A DNA stretch of 64,000 nucleotides from Amnibacterium sp. CER49 (GCF_029846255.1 NZ_JARVWQ010000001.1:62001-126000); one strand, 5' to 3'. Numbered from the stretch's first letter, positions 15,899 to 24,692 are shown. Program-made: numbers and translations. The notes: generated by a model not told the origin, from the sequence alone.

Positions 15899-17133
15899 TC
15901 CGCGATCGCGCTCCGGGCCCGCTTCGCGAGCGAGCGGAACTGGTCGCGCAGCTTCTCGGTGAGCGGCGGCACCTCGGTGACGGGGTCGGCGACGTCCTCG
16001 CCGCGGTACAGCCGCTCGAAGAACGTGATCGTCGTGTCGATGTCGTGGGGCTCGAGCAGACGCAGCGACGCCTGCTGCATGACGAGGCGCTCCTCCTGCG
16101 GCATGCGCAGCACGCGCTCGAGGCGGTCGGCGAGGCCGTCGACGTCGCGCGGCGGGAAGAGGTAGCCGTTCTCGCCGTCCCTCACGAGGTGCGGCAGCGC
16201 CATCGCGTCGGCGGCGACGACCGGCAGGCCGGACGCCATGCCCTCCATCGTCGCGATGGACTGCAGCTCGGCCGTCGATGGCATCGCGAACACGGTGGCG
16301 CGGGTGAGGATGCGCCGCAGCTCCTCGTCGCTCACGCGGCCGGGGAAGTGCACCCGCTCGCGGATGCCGAGTCGCTGCGCCATGTGCTCGAGCGCGCGAC
16401 GCTGGTCGCCGTCGCCGACGATGTCGAGCTGCGCGTCGAGGTCGGCGGGCAGCTTCGCCACCGCGCGGAGCAGGTCGGGCAGCATCTTCTCGCCGGTGAC
16501 GCGGCCGCAGAACACGATGCGGTTGTCGGGCTTCGGCTCGAAGTCGGGCGTGTAGTCGCTCATCCGGATGCCGCACGAGATGGCGTGCACCCCGCGCAGA
16601 CCCGTCTTCGACTCGAGGTACGCGGCGGCGCGCTTCGTCGGCGTCGTGAGGAACGCCGCCTTGCGGTAGAGCCGGGCGACGTCCTTCCAGGCGACCGCGA
16701 TCGCGAGGGGCCAGACGAACTTGGGCAGCGGCGTGTGCTCGATGAGGTTCTCGGGCATGAAGTGGTTCGTCACCACGAGGGGCGTCTTCGCCTTGGACGC
16801 CTCGGTGATGAGCCCGCGCCCGATCAGCATGTGCGACTGCGCGTGCGCCACATCGGGCCGGATCTCCCGGATGATGCGGCGGGCGTGCCCGTGGATGGCC
16901 CAGGGGTGGACGAACCGGAGCCAGTCGTGGAGCGGCCACGGGATGCTCTTCAGCCGGTGCACCGTGAGCGTCTGCCCGAGGTGCACCTCGCGGAACGCGC
17001 CCTCACGGCCGTCGTGGCTCTGCGCGATGATGTGCATGTCGTGGCCGCGGGCGGCCAGGCCGGTCGCGAGGCGGATCGTGAAGCTCGCCGCGCCGTTCAC
17101 GTCGGGTGCGAAGGTGTCGCCACCCATCAGCAC
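15895..17133 (-). CDS. Glycosyltransferase family 4
   Basis: 412 residues from GTG at 17133; an in-frame extension to about 17190 lacks a normal start. The N-terminal Rossmann motif MGGDTFAPDVNGAA and the C-terminal donor-binding region (VFAMPSTAELQSIATMEGMASGLPVVA, with E-x7-E spacing) are typical of GT4 enzymes using GDP-mannose or UDP-sugars. It resembles mycobacterial PimB/MgtA-type mannosyltransferases that build glycolipids. The gene is translationally linked to the GH3 lipoprotein downstream. Confidence 0.82.
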   Translation of the reverse strand: MLMGGDTFAPDVNGAASFTIRLATGLAARGHDMHIIAQSHDGREGAFREVHLGQTLTVHRLKSIPWPLHDWLRFVHPWAIHGHARRIIREIRPDVAHAQSHMLIGRGLITEASKAKTPLVVTNHFMPENLIEHTPLPKFVWPLAIAVAWKDVARLYRKAAFLTTPTKRAAAYLESKTGLRGVHAISCGIRMSDYTPDFEPKPDNRIVFCGRVTGEKMLPDLLRAVAKLPADLDAQLDIVGDGDQRRALEHMAQRLGIRERVHFPGRVSDEELRRILTRATVFAMPSTAELQSIATMEGMASGLPVVAADAMALPHLVRDGENGYLFPPRDVDGLADRLERVLRMPQEERLVMQQASLRLLEPHDIDTTITFFERLYRGEDVADPVTEVPPLTEKLRDQFRSLAKRARSAIAD

Positions 17134-17295
17134 GACGAGAGGGCGTTCGGACGCCGCGGGCGCACCGCTGTCCGTGGTGTCGCTGATGGCGGATCCCCTC
17201 GACGGTCGAGCCCCCCGAGGGTCCGGAGGGCGGTTCGGGCCGCCTCGACGGTAGCGCAGAACCCCGGGAGCCCCGGCAGGACCCCGCGGCGCGCC

Positions 17296-18237
17296 TCAGG
17301 GGGCGGGTTCGGTGATGGACTGCAGCTGCGGGTGGTAGCGGGCCAGCTGGAACACCCCGAACACGGCGACCGCGCCGGTCAGCAGGAAGAGGATCGGCGC
17401 CCACCACGGCGCCCCGGCGGCCTCGTGCAGCACGACGACGCCGATGCCGACGGCGACGATCGGGTCGACGACGGTGAGGCCGGCGATCACGAGGTCGGGC
17501 GGCCCGACCGAGTAGGCGGTCTGCACGAGGTAGAGGCCGCCGAAGCCCGCGGCGAGCAGGCCGAGCAGGCAGACCGCGGTGAGCAGGTCGAACTGGGACT
17601 GCAGGATGCGGTTGATCACGGTCTTCGCGATCGTCGCGACGAATCCGTAGAGCACGCCCGCGCCGATGATGTACGCGATCGGCGTCATCCGCTTGCGGAA
17701 GATCGCGTAGAGGGAGCCGAGGACGACGAGCACCACCGCGAGCGTGAGCACGATGGTGAGCAGGTCGGCGTCGGAGATCGGCAGGTCGGTCGCGACGAAG
17801 GCGGCGACGGTGACGAAGACGGCCACGCCGCCGACGCAGAGCGCGATCGCCCGGACCGTCCGCGGGTTGAGCGGCGTGCGGGTGACGCGGGCGTTCAGGA
17901 TCGCGGTCACGACGAGGGCGATCGCGCCGAGCGGCTGGACGACGATGAGCGGCGCGAAGCGGAGGCTCGTCAGCTGCAGCACGATCGCGAGGCCGAGCAT
18001 CACCGTGCCGAGCACCCACGACGGCCGGCGCAGCAGCGCGAGCAGCTCACCGAAGCCGAGGCCGTCGCCCTGCGCCCCGGAGCGCTCCTCGACCTTCGTC
18101 ACGCCCCGCGACTGGAACTGCGCACCGAGGCTGAGGAAGACCGCGCCGACCAGGGCGATCGGGATGCCGACCGCCTGAGCCGAGTTCAGCGACACCTCGA
18201 GGTGGAGGCGCGCGAGCACGGCGAGCGAGGGCGGCAC
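17296..18237 (-). CDS. DMT/NIPA-like multi-pass transporter
   Basis: About 313 residues and nine to ten helices. The segment ALVGAVFLSLGAQFQSRGV followed by PSWVLGTVMLGLAIVLQL and APLIVVQPLGAIALV matches the EamA/NIPA branch of the drug-metabolite transporter superfamily (related to Mg2+ transporters). GTG codons at 18237, 18219 and 18195 are all possible starts; none has a clear ribosome site. The substrate is unknown. Confidence 0.75.
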   Translation of the reverse strand: MPPSLAVLARLHLEVSLNSAQAVGIPIALVGAVFLSLGAQFQSRGVTKVEERSGAQGDGLGFGELLALLRRPSWVLGTVMLGLAIVLQLTSLRFAPLIVVQPLGAIALVVTAILNARVTRTPLNPRTVRAIALCVGGVAVFVTVAAFVATDLPISDADLLTIVLTLAVVLVVLGSLYAIFRKRMTPIAYIIGAGVLYGFVATIAKTVINRILQSQFDLLTAVCLLGLLAAGFGGLYLVQTAYSVGPPDLVIAGLTVVDPIVAVGIGVVVLHEAAGAPWWAPILFLLTGAVAVFGVFQLARYHPQLQSITEPAP

Positions 18238-18318
18238 GGCTGCACTGTACAGACGGAGGACTCCCGGGGCCGCTCGATACGCTGGAGTCCCCGATGGACG
18301 GGCCGCGGAAGGGCCGAG

Positions 18319-18885
18319 ATGACCGTACTGCCGATCCGGATCACCGGGGATCCGGTGCTCCACACCCCGGCGAAGCCGGTGACCGAGTTCGACGAGTCGC
18401 TGAAGGCGCTCGTCGCCGACATGTTCGAGACGATGGACAAGGCGCCCGGGGTCGGGCTCGCCGCCCCCCAGGTCGGGGTGCCGCTGCGGCTGTTCGTCTA
18501 CAGCTACGAGCACGACCCGGCCGGCCCGCAGCGGGGCGTCGCCATCAACCCGGAGCTCTGGCTCGCGCCGACACCGATCGGCGAGCCCGACGAGGACGCC
18601 GAGTCGGAGGGGTGCCTCTCGGTGCCCGGCGAGCGCTTCGCGCTGCGCCGCTCCCCCGCCGCGCGCATGGTGGCCGTCGACCTCGACCAGCAGCCGGTCG
18701 AGGTGAGCGCTTCGGGCTGGTTCGCGCGCGTGCTGCAGCACGAGTACGACCACCTCGACGGCACGCTCTACGTCGACCGGCTCGACTTCCTGCACGCGCG
18801 CCGCGCGCGGAAGGCGATCGCAGCGAACCGGTGGGGCAAGCCGGGCAACGCCTGGCTGCCGGGCGTCGACGACCTGGAGGCGTGA
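18319..18885 (+). CDS. def: Peptide deformylase
   Basis: 188 residues. The three conserved motifs are intact: GVGLAAPQ near residue 45, EGCLSVP near 96 (Cys metal ligand) and QHEYDHLDG near 140 (two His ligands and Glu catalyst). The enzyme removes the formyl group from nascent proteins. The ATG at 18319 follows GAAGGG. Its stop overlaps the ATG of the following GNAT gene. Confidence 0.95.
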   Translation: MTVLPIRITGDPVLHTPAKPVTEFDESLKALVADMFETMDKAPGVGLAAPQVGVPLRLFVYSYEHDPAGPQRGVAINPELWLAPTPIGEPDEDAESEGCLSVPGERFALRRSPAARMVAVDLDQQPVEVSASGWFARVLQHEYDHLDGTLYVDRLDFLHARRARKAIAANRWGKPGNAWLPGVDDLEA

Positions 18886-19157
18886 TGGACATCGAGCACG
18901 AGGCCGACCGCTCCCGCTACGTGGGACGCATCGATGGTCAGGTCGTCACGGTGCTCGACTACGCCGACAACGGCAGCGTCGTCTCGATGACGCGCACCTT
19001 CACGAATCCGCCGTTCCGCGGGAACGGCTACGCGGCCTTGATCGTCGCCCACGCCGTCGACGCGGTGGAGGCGAAGGGCAAGCGCATCCGCCCGATGTGC
19101 TGGTACGTCGCCGACTGGTTCGAGGCGCACCCGGAGCGCGCCGCGCTGCTCGCCTGA
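18885..19157 (+). CDS. Small GNAT-like N-acetyltransferase
   Basis: 90 residues, the size of the YidJ/GTL3B (COG2388) acetyltransferase family. The core has VSMTRTFTNPPFRGNGYAALIVAHAVDAV and IRPMCWYVADWFEAHPE, where Cys and the following helix are typical of this class. The ATG shares its A with the def stop (TGATG), so it is co-translated with deformylase. The substrate is unknown. Confidence 0.82.
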   Translation: MDIEHEADRSRYVGRIDGQVVTVLDYADNGSVVSMTRTFTNPPFRGNGYAALIVAHAVDAVEAKGKRIRPMCWYVADWFEAHPERAALLA

Positions 19158-19198
19158 GCCGCCTCGGCCTGCTGCTCGGCCCGCGCTCCGCGCCGGTG

Positions 19199-20086
19199 TC
19201 AGCGCCGGCTGAGGTCGACCCCGTGCACGCCGTTGTGGTGGCGGATGGTCGGGAAGGTCGCGGCGATCGAGAACCCGACGCCGGGCACCTCGGTCGCCGT
19301 CACCGTGCCGCCGAACACCGCCGCTCGCGCCCGCATCTCGTTGAGGCCCGCGCCGGTGATCTCCTGCGTGAGGGCGCGGAGGTCGTCCGCCATGCCGTAG
19401 GCCAGCTCGGCCGCCTCCTCCTCGGGCGACAGGTTCTGGGCACGCACCGCGCTGCGGAGGCCGTCGTCGTCGACGCGCACCGCGAGGCCGCTCGCCGTCC
19501 AGGTGAACACGACGTGCGCCTCGGTGCCGGGACCGCCGTACTGCAGGCAGTTGGCGAGCGCCTCCTGCAGGGTGCGGTACACGGCCAGCTCGGCCGCGCT
19601 CGAGAGCTCGTACGGCTCACCCATCTCCTCGAAGCGGATCCGCAGCCCGAGGTCGCGCATCACGTCGAGCAGCTCCCGCGCCGAGCGCAGCTGCGGCTGC
19701 GGCACGTCGTCGGCATCGCTCTCGCGGACGAGGGTGAGCACGCGACGCATGTCGGCGAGGGCGCTGCGCCCCGTCTCGACGATGCCGCGCGCGGTACGCG
19801 CCGCCACCTCGGGGTCGCCGGACGCGGCGTAGGCGGCGCCCTCGGCGTGCGACACCATGCTCGACACCTGCCGTACGCCGACGTCGAGCAGCTCGCGGAT
19901 GATGCGGAGCCGGCCCGCGAGGTCGGCGATCGTGAGCTCGAGGCGGGCGGCGTCGGCATGGGTCGCGTGGCGCTCAGCACGGAGGCGGCGCACGGTTCGG
20001 GCCGAGCGGAGCCAGAGGAGCAGGAGCACGACGGTCAGGACGAGCAGCACGCCGGCGACGAGCGCAGCGAGGGGGAGGATCTGCAC
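19199..20086 (-). CDS. Histidine-kinase-like ATPase lacking phospho-acceptor His
   Basis: 295 residues. It has one N-terminal membrane helix, a coiled coil, a dimerisation segment and a C-terminal HATPase_c domain (EALANCLQYGGPG N-box, GLNEMRARAAVFGG). In NarL-type kinases the dimerisation helix contains an ELHD-like motif; here it reads RIIRELLDVGVRQV, so the usual His is replaced by Leu. No response regulator lies next to it. It may be a pseudokinase or ATP-binding sensor, or phosphorylate elsewhere (a later His is in VSHAEG). Confidence 0.7.
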   Translation of the reverse strand: MQILPLAALVAGVLLVLTVVLLLLWLRSARTVRRLRAERHATHADAARLELTIADLAGRLRIIRELLDVGVRQVSSMVSHAEGAAYAASGDPEVAARTARGIVETGRSALADMRRVLTLVRESDADDVPQPQLRSARELLDVMRDLGLRIRFEEMGEPYELSSAAELAVYRTLQEALANCLQYGGPGTEAHVVFTWTASGLAVRVDDDGLRSAVRAQNLSPEEEAAELAYGMADDLRALTQEITGAGLNEMRARAAVFGGTVTATEVPGVGFSIAATFPTIRHHNGVHGVDLSRR

Positions 20087-20188
20087 GCTGCGGAGTCTAG
20101 GCAGGCGGCGACGCGCCGCCCTAGAGGACGGGGAGCGCCGCGCCGGACCGCGCTACACTGTTCCGGCGCGACATCGCCCCGTCCGCAT

Positions 20189-20261
20189 TCCTCGATAGCT
20201 CAATTGGCAGAGCAGCCGGCTGTTAACCGGCAGGTTCTTGGTTCGAGTCCAAGTCGGGGAG
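20189..20261 (+). tRNA. tRNA-Asn (GTT)
   Basis: 73-nt cloverleaf with acceptor TCCTCGA paired to 20254-20260, TAGCTCAATTGGCAGAGCA D-arm, anticodon GTT at 20222-20224 and T-arm CTTGG-TTCGAGT-CCAAG. CCA is not encoded. Its 3' end is the integration target for the downstream elements. Confidence 0.95.
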
Positions 20262-20309
20262 CAAAAGCTCCTCCTGATCAGCCCTTCTTCGGAAGGGCGG
20301 ATCTGCGTT
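20227..20309 (+). repeat. Attachment-site copy 1 (tRNA-Asn 3' end plus hairpin)
   Basis: 83 bp matching 29516-29598 with two mismatches; the first 38 bp are identical. It contains the tRNA 3' part and a 12-bp hairpin with TTCG loop (20276-20303, one mispair) that probably terminates the tRNA transcript. Confidence 0.85.
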
Positions 20310-20314
20310 TAGCG

Positions 20315-20336
20315 CTTCGTCATCACTTCGTCACCA
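20315..20336 (+). repeat. Tandem 11-bp repeats, possible integrase arm sites
   Basis: Two direct copies of CTTCGTCAYCA lie immediately after the attachment site. A similar pair lies at 29374-29395 in the 5' region of the integrase gene. A single copy is at 32053-32063 after the third attachment copy. Spacing and placement suit arm-type or excisionase binding sites. The rest of 20337-20500 shows nothing recognisable. Confidence 0.5.
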
Positions 20337-20500
20337 CTTTGGTGTCGGTGCGGCGACTCAGGCCGCCTTGGCTGAGCGTCCGCCATCCGTGCGTGTCGGG
20401 CACGCCCACCCCCGACGAGGCGAAGCCAGCCGGCTGGTCCGGCGCGCGCTTCCAGCACGTCAGCGACTGGCAACCGACGGGCATGCCCGTCTTCGTTCCG

Positions 20501-21877
20501 TCACTGCCCCTTGATTCGCGCTCCGCGCAGGATGTTGGCCGCCTTGTAGAAGACGGTGCCGCCGGCTACCGCGAGCTGCTGCCCGGCGAGGTCGTAGTCG
20601 GGTAGGGGGATCTGCAGCAGTGCCCTCGGTGCTGTGGTCGAGGTGGCCGACACGGCGATGAGCCGTGCGTACGGATAGTCGCAGGGACCAGCCGCAATGT
20701 CCTCGATCGCCCAAAGAAGGCCTCCTGCGTGAACGACCCCGCGCACCCCGAGACCCAGCCTCGCGCTCCACAGAATCTGCCCCGTGCGTGCCGAGAGCCG
20801 GGCCAGGGAGTTGTACCCGGTGCCGTAGCAACCGTTCGTGCTGCCGTCCTGGGTGTTGTAGGTCACGAAGAGGCTCGCGCTGTCGGCCGACATGAGGAAG
20901 ACGTACTGCGGGAGCGTGTGGTGCGGGATCCTGGTCGACCAGGTCGCACTGCACACGGACTTTCCACAACCGGCCGCGGAGAACTCGGAGACCCCGGAGA
21001 AGGTCATCACGAAGATCCTGCCGTCCGCGGCGACGGGGCCACCGGTGGCGACCGAGGACGACCACAACCGTTTGCCCGTCAGCCCGTCGAACGCGACGAG
21101 CCCCTCTCCGTCGACGACGAACACCTGCCCTCCGGTCACGGCCATGCCGTCGATCGCGGGAGGGTTCTCGCGCGGGTTCTGCGGCGCGGGCACGTGCCAG
21201 AGGAGCTTCCCATCCGAGAGGCGGAAGGCGACGACGGCGTTCTGGGCCCCGCTGACGTACACCTGCTTGCCGTCGCTGTAGGGCTGGAGCGCCTCGGTAC
21301 TGCTGCCGTTCTCGGACGGCAGCGCACTGTGCCAGACGATGCGCCGGGTGGAGAGGTCGATGGCGATCACCCCGCCGGGAGTCGCCTGGTGCATATAGGT
21401 CGGGCCGCCCCAGCGGTAGCCGATCAGTAGTCGATTGCCCGTCACGGTCATCCCGTGCTCAGGGAGGAGGTCAGGGGGTATCGGCAGCGTCCAGAGCACT
21501 GCGCCGGTCTTCACGCTCAGGGCGAGCAGCGACGGCGCCCTCGTGATGGTCCAGTCCGAGGTCATGTAGGCGACACCGTTCACGATGACGGGCCCCTGCT
21601 CGTAGATGCCCGCGTCGACGCCCAGCTTCCACCGGAACGCCACATACGGCGCACTCGATGCGGTGAGCGCGGTCTCTCCCGCATTGACCTCCGCGTTACC
21701 GGCGTTACCGGAACTCGTCGCCCACCGATCCGCGGGGACGGTGGAGGCGCTTGCACCGGTTGCGGCACTGAGACCGACCAACAGAATGGCAGTTGCAAGC
21801 GCTGTGGCAGCTATCGCGACCGCTTTGCTCGGGCGAAGTGCAGCGCGGAGTCGGGCAGGGCTGGGCGAAGGGCGCAC
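20501..21877 (-). CDS. Secreted PQQ-type beta-propeller protein
   Basis: 458 residues with a long signal peptide (to about residue 45, GASASTV). The mature part contains repeated propeller blades of the type ALSVKTGAVLWTLP, AIDLSTRRIVWHS, AFRLSDGKLLWHV and AFDGLTGKRLWSS, as in PQQ-like/BamB-type domains. One Cys pair is in GCGKSVCSATW. No catalytic motif is seen, so it may be a binding or scaffold protein at the cell surface. It is paralogous to the protein at 26722-28128 in the same element. The upstream 360 nt (21878-22238) hold a long purine-rich strand and no gene. Confidence 0.75.
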   Translation of the reverse strand: MRPSPSPARLRAALRPSKAVAIAATALATAILLVGLSAATGASASTVPADRWATSSGNAGNAEVNAGETALTASSAPYVAFRWKLGVDAGIYEQGPVIVNGVAYMTSDWTITRAPSLLALSVKTGAVLWTLPIPPDLLPEHGMTVTGNRLLIGYRWGGPTYMHQATPGGVIAIDLSTRRIVWHSALPSENGSSTEALQPYSDGKQVYVSGAQNAVVAFRLSDGKLLWHVPAPQNPRENPPAIDGMAVTGGQVFVVDGEGLVAFDGLTGKRLWSSSVATGGPVAADGRIFVMTFSGVSEFSAAGCGKSVCSATWSTRIPHHTLPQYVFLMSADSASLFVTYNTQDGSTNGCYGTGYNSLARLSARTGQILWSARLGLGVRGVVHAGGLLWAIEDIAAGPCDYPYARLIAVSATSTTAPRALLQIPLPDYDLAGQQLAVAGGTVFYKAANILRGARIKGQ

Positions 21878-22055
21878 ATCATCCTCGGAAGATTCGGGTT
21901 GACCTATTCCTAGAGGGCGCGATCAACGGGGTCAAGCAGTGATCACCTATGCCTACGACCGGATGCCGCCGTTAGGAGGATCACACAAGCCTGATCAGGC
22001 GCAGCCCCATCTACTCGTCGGTCATACACAGCCCATCGCCTTCCCTTTCCGCCTC

Positions 22056-22230
22056 CTAACACTCCCCCCTCCCTCCGCCTTCTTACCTCTCCCCTATCCT
22101 TTTCGCCACCCATTGACCCCCTCGCACCTCCTCATTTTCCTTCCCTTCCGCTCGCTTCCCCGTCCTACGCTCATCCACCTTCCTTCCCTCCTCAGCACCA
22201 CTCCGCGTCCCCTCAACCAACACTGACCAC
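22056..22230. other. Strand-biased pyrimidine tract
   Basis: On the plus strand this stretch is almost entirely C and T with very few G residues, quite unlike the surrounding DNA. Read from the minus strand it is a purine-rich leader pointing at the propeller gene that starts at 21877. It could be an unstructured 5' untranslated region or a replication-related tract. The frame across it is low complexity and unlikely to be coding. Confidence 0.5.
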
Positions 22231-22238
22231 CGAACTCA

Positions 22239-22354
22239 CTTGCCCTGTCCTGGCCTGCCACCTGTACTTCCGAACCACCCGCTCACAACTTCAAGTTGTG
22301 TGTGGGTGGTTCGGAAGCGGCGCCAGCCGAGGTGGCAGGCCAGGACAGGGCAAG
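22239..22354. repeat. 116-nt nested inverted repeat
   Basis: Three perfect inverted repeats are nested. Outer arms of 24 bp are 22239-22262 and 22331-22354. Middle arms of 14 bp are 22267-22280 and 22304-22317. Inner arms of 7 bp are 22284-22290 and 22294-22300, with loop TCA. Only short asymmetric bulges separate them. As RNA or single-stranded DNA this is one very stable hairpin. It could be a structured RNA, a terminator, a MITE-like element or a single-strand replication or recombination site. Confidence 0.8.
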
Positions 22355-22364
22355 ACGCACCAAA

Positions 22365-22435
22365 ACCCCTCGCAAGACCCATCGCACCCGACGAGGCACC
22401 TCGCGAGGGGTCTTGCGAGGGGTCTTGCGAGGGGT
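22365..22435. repeat. 12-bp tandem repeat with an inverted partner
   Basis: GGGGTCTTGCGA occurs twice in tandem (22407-22430), followed by GGGGT. The 16-nt sequence at 22365-22380 is the exact inverse of both 22408-22423 and 22420-22435, so two alternative hairpins can form. The following DNA to 22767 has a further small hairpin (AGCGACC/GGTCGCT near 22480-22499) and no recognisable gene. Confidence 0.7.
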
Positions 22436-22767
22436 GTGCCGCCGAGGGGTGAACCGCTGAATGCGTGCCGGTGGCTCGCAGCGACCGGCGTGGTCGCTGG
22501 CGCGGGCCCCTGCTGTTCGTAACCTGACGAGATGGTCGAGCGGTGGGTGCAGAGTCCTCAAGAGACGGAAGGTCGATAAAACCAACGCCTGGCCGCAACT
22601 CGCGGAGTCCATGGGCTCGGTGCGAGCCGTGCGCGTTGTAACCCACGTGAAAGCCGCAAGTGGGCGTTGACGCGCCACGAATGAAGAGGAGGAAAGACGC
22701 TGCTGGTCCGCCCCCCAACGTCCCACAAAGGATCGGGGTTCTTCGGCGCGCTCGCCAAAGGGGCGGA

Positions 22768-23385
22768 CTACGGGTGCGTGGTGGTGGAGATTGTGCCGAA
22801 GACGCTGGCGAAGATGCCGAGGTAGACGAGGGTGACGGCGGCGTAGCCGGCAAGGAACACCCACAGGGCTGCCAGTCCCCGCCCGGTTCGGGCGTGGACG
22901 ACGACCTGTCGGCCGACGACGTAGACGACGCTGAGGAAGCTCCATGCCCACGGGAATGGTTGAGCTATGCCGCGGGCGCGGAGGGTCTTCCAGTCGAAAT
23001 AGGACAGCACCACGATGGCCGCCATCAGGACTAGGCCGAGCAGTTGGCTGGTGAGCATGGTCACGAGCAGCCCGGCAGGCAGGGCCGGATGGCTCGGGTC
23101 AGCGCGGAGTGTGGCGGCCTGGTGGGCGAAGGTCTGGAACGACAGCAGCGGCGGCAGCGACACCGGCAGCATGAGCGCCGGCAGGAGCACCAGCACCCAG
23201 TTCATCCAGGTGTTCGTCGAAGTACCGGGTGGCAGCGGTGGCTGATGCACCGCGCCGGGCCGAGGGGCATCGGACCGACGGTGGTCAGTCCACGTGCCGC
23301 CGTCCCACCACCGCAGGTCGCCTGCGCCAGGGCCGTCGCGATACCAGCCGGGCTCTGGTTGCCCGGCTGGCACCGGTTCGCTCAC
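22768..23385 (-). CDS. DUF2510 membrane protein
   Basis: 205 residues from GTG at 23385, which overlaps the TGA of the upstream gene (GTGA). The N-terminus PEPGWYRDGPGAGDLRWWDGGTW is a DUF2510 module. It is followed by a Pro-rich linker and four membrane helices. It forms a two-gene unit with the DUF4190-like protein at 23382-23663. The function is unknown. Confidence 0.7.
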   Translation of the reverse strand: MSEPVPAGQPEPGWYRDGPGAGDLRWWDGGTWTDHRRSDAPRPGAVHQPPLPPGTSTNTWMNWVLVLLPALMLPVSLPPLLSFQTFAHQAATLRADPSHPALPAGLLVTMLTSQLLGLVLMAAIVVLSYFDWKTLRARGIAQPFPWAWSFLSVVYVVGRQVVVHARTGRGLAALWVFLAGYAAVTLVYLGIFASVFGTISTTTHP

Positions 23386-23663
23386 TTGACGGTGCTGGCC
23401 GTGCTCAGCATGTGCGGCAGCACCGCCACATCGATGACGATGCTGAGCAGCAGGAAGATCACGCTCAGGATCAGCGCCGTCATCGCCAGCCCGTGCCCGC
23501 GCTCGCCCGTGCGGCGGATCTGTGACAGCGAGATGATCCCCAGCACGATGCCAGCCGGGGAGAAAACGAACGTGAAGATGATTGCCAGGATCGCCATCAC
23601 GTTGAATCGCGTGGACGATGCGGGGGCAGTCGAGGGCTGGTCGTATGCAGGCGAGTTCGCCAT
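23382..23663 (-). CDS. DUF4190-like small membrane protein
   Basis: 93 residues from ATG at 23663, with TTTGGAG eight bases upstream. Two helices (VMAILAIIFTFVFSPAGIVLGIISL and GLAMTALILSVIFLLLSIVIDV) flank SQIRRTGERGHG, the usual layout of DUF4190 proteins. It is translationally coupled to the DUF2510 protein downstream. The function is unknown. Confidence 0.7.
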   Translation of the reverse strand: MANSPAYDQPSTAPASSTRFNVMAILAIIFTFVFSPAGIVLGIISLSQIRRTGERGHGLAMTALILSVIFLLLSIVIDVAVLPHMLSTASTVK

Positions 23664-23942
23664 CAGATGCTCCAAATGCATTGGGTGATGCGACGTCCGG
23701 GGGTCGACGCCGAGCACAGCGATTCTCCTCAACCCGTACGAGTGCACCACCCCCCGAACAGGGGACAACCCACCAACTCGCCACCCCCCAGAAGACGAAG
23801 TGGCCTTCGAGGATTGAGGCGATAGGCGCCACAGGCGCACCCTAGTCCGCTACCTCGAACCGCGTCCGGGTCGCCCCAGCACTATTAGGAGGACGGACGG
23901 CTGGGGCCGCAACTTCGATCCCGCTTGCGCAGCGCATCCCGC

Positions 23943-24692
23943 TCAGTCCTTCTGCTCGTCGTTCAGCCGTCCTTCCATATCCGCTGCCTCGCGCCACAGG
24001 CGATCAAACTCTGCTCGGTCCTCCTCGGAGAAGTGGGTGGCCGAGGTCCGACGGCGGAGGTCCTCGACCTGTACGAATTGCTCCACGATGTCGGCGAGCA
24101 GGTCCTCGCCCTCCGGAAGGTCGGCTTCGATCGAATCCACCTCGCGGCGGATTCGCCCGAGGTCGCTATCAGAAAGTCCGCTGTGCTTGTGCATCTCATC
24201 CACTGAGGCGCGCACCCGCGCGATTCGAGCCTCGAACCCCTCCAGGCTGTCGAGCGAATCCAGCATGAGTCGCTCGAGGCGGCGCTGGAGTCGCTGCAAC
24301 TCGCGGTGCTGGCGTGCTCTCGGGGTGAAGGGCAGCAACCGCGCGGCCACTGCAACTATGGGTGAGGCGCCGGCGCCAAGTAGCGACAGCGCTGGCCGCA
24401 CCGTCAGAACGACGAGGACGTACGCGAGCGACCACACGGAGCTTTCCGGCGAGGTGACCGCCTTGCCGGTCGCTAGGACGTACAGAGCCACGACAAACGT
24501 GCCGACCAAACTGAGGATCGCGCAGAGCACTGCTAGCGGATCGACGAAACGCTGGACACGATCGCGAGGGCGTTGAGCCCTTCTCCTCAGTTCCAGGATG
24601 AGGCCGAGAGCGAGAACTGGACACAGTTGCGCGACCGTCGACCAGTACGCCGACAGGTCAGCCGGGGCAGTGCCGGCGGTCCCGCTAGACAC
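23943..24692 (-). CDS. Membrane protein with cytoplasmic coiled coil, unknown
   Basis: 249 residues from GTG at 24692 (AAGGGGG about ten bases upstream). Three to four helices in the first 130 residues (CPVLALGLILEL; VDPLAVLCAILSLVGTFVVALYVLA; VWSLAYVLVVLTV) are followed by an acidic coiled coil to the end. It is divergent from the hypothetical gene at 24845 (152 bp between starts). A membrane-anchored effector next to a HEPN-like protein is a common layout in defence loci, but nothing in the sequence proves it. Confidence 0.5.
   Translation of the reverse strand: MSSGTAGTAPADLSAYWSTVAQLCPVLALGLILELRRRAQRPRDRVQRFVDPLAVLCAILSLVGTFVVALYVLATGKAVTSPESSVWSLAYVLVVLTVRPALSLLGAGASPIVAVAARLLPFTPRARQHRELQRLQRRLERLMLDSLDSLEGFEARIARVRASVDEMHKHSGLSDSDLGRIRREVDSIEADLPEGEDLLADIVEQFVQVEDLRRRTSATHFSEEDRAEFDRLWREAADMEGRLNDEQKD

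Noticed and set aside
21939-22226. Open frame across the pyrimidine tract
   Set aside because: The translation is Pro/Leu/Ser/His low complexity with no ribosome site; it is an artefact of the C/T bias.
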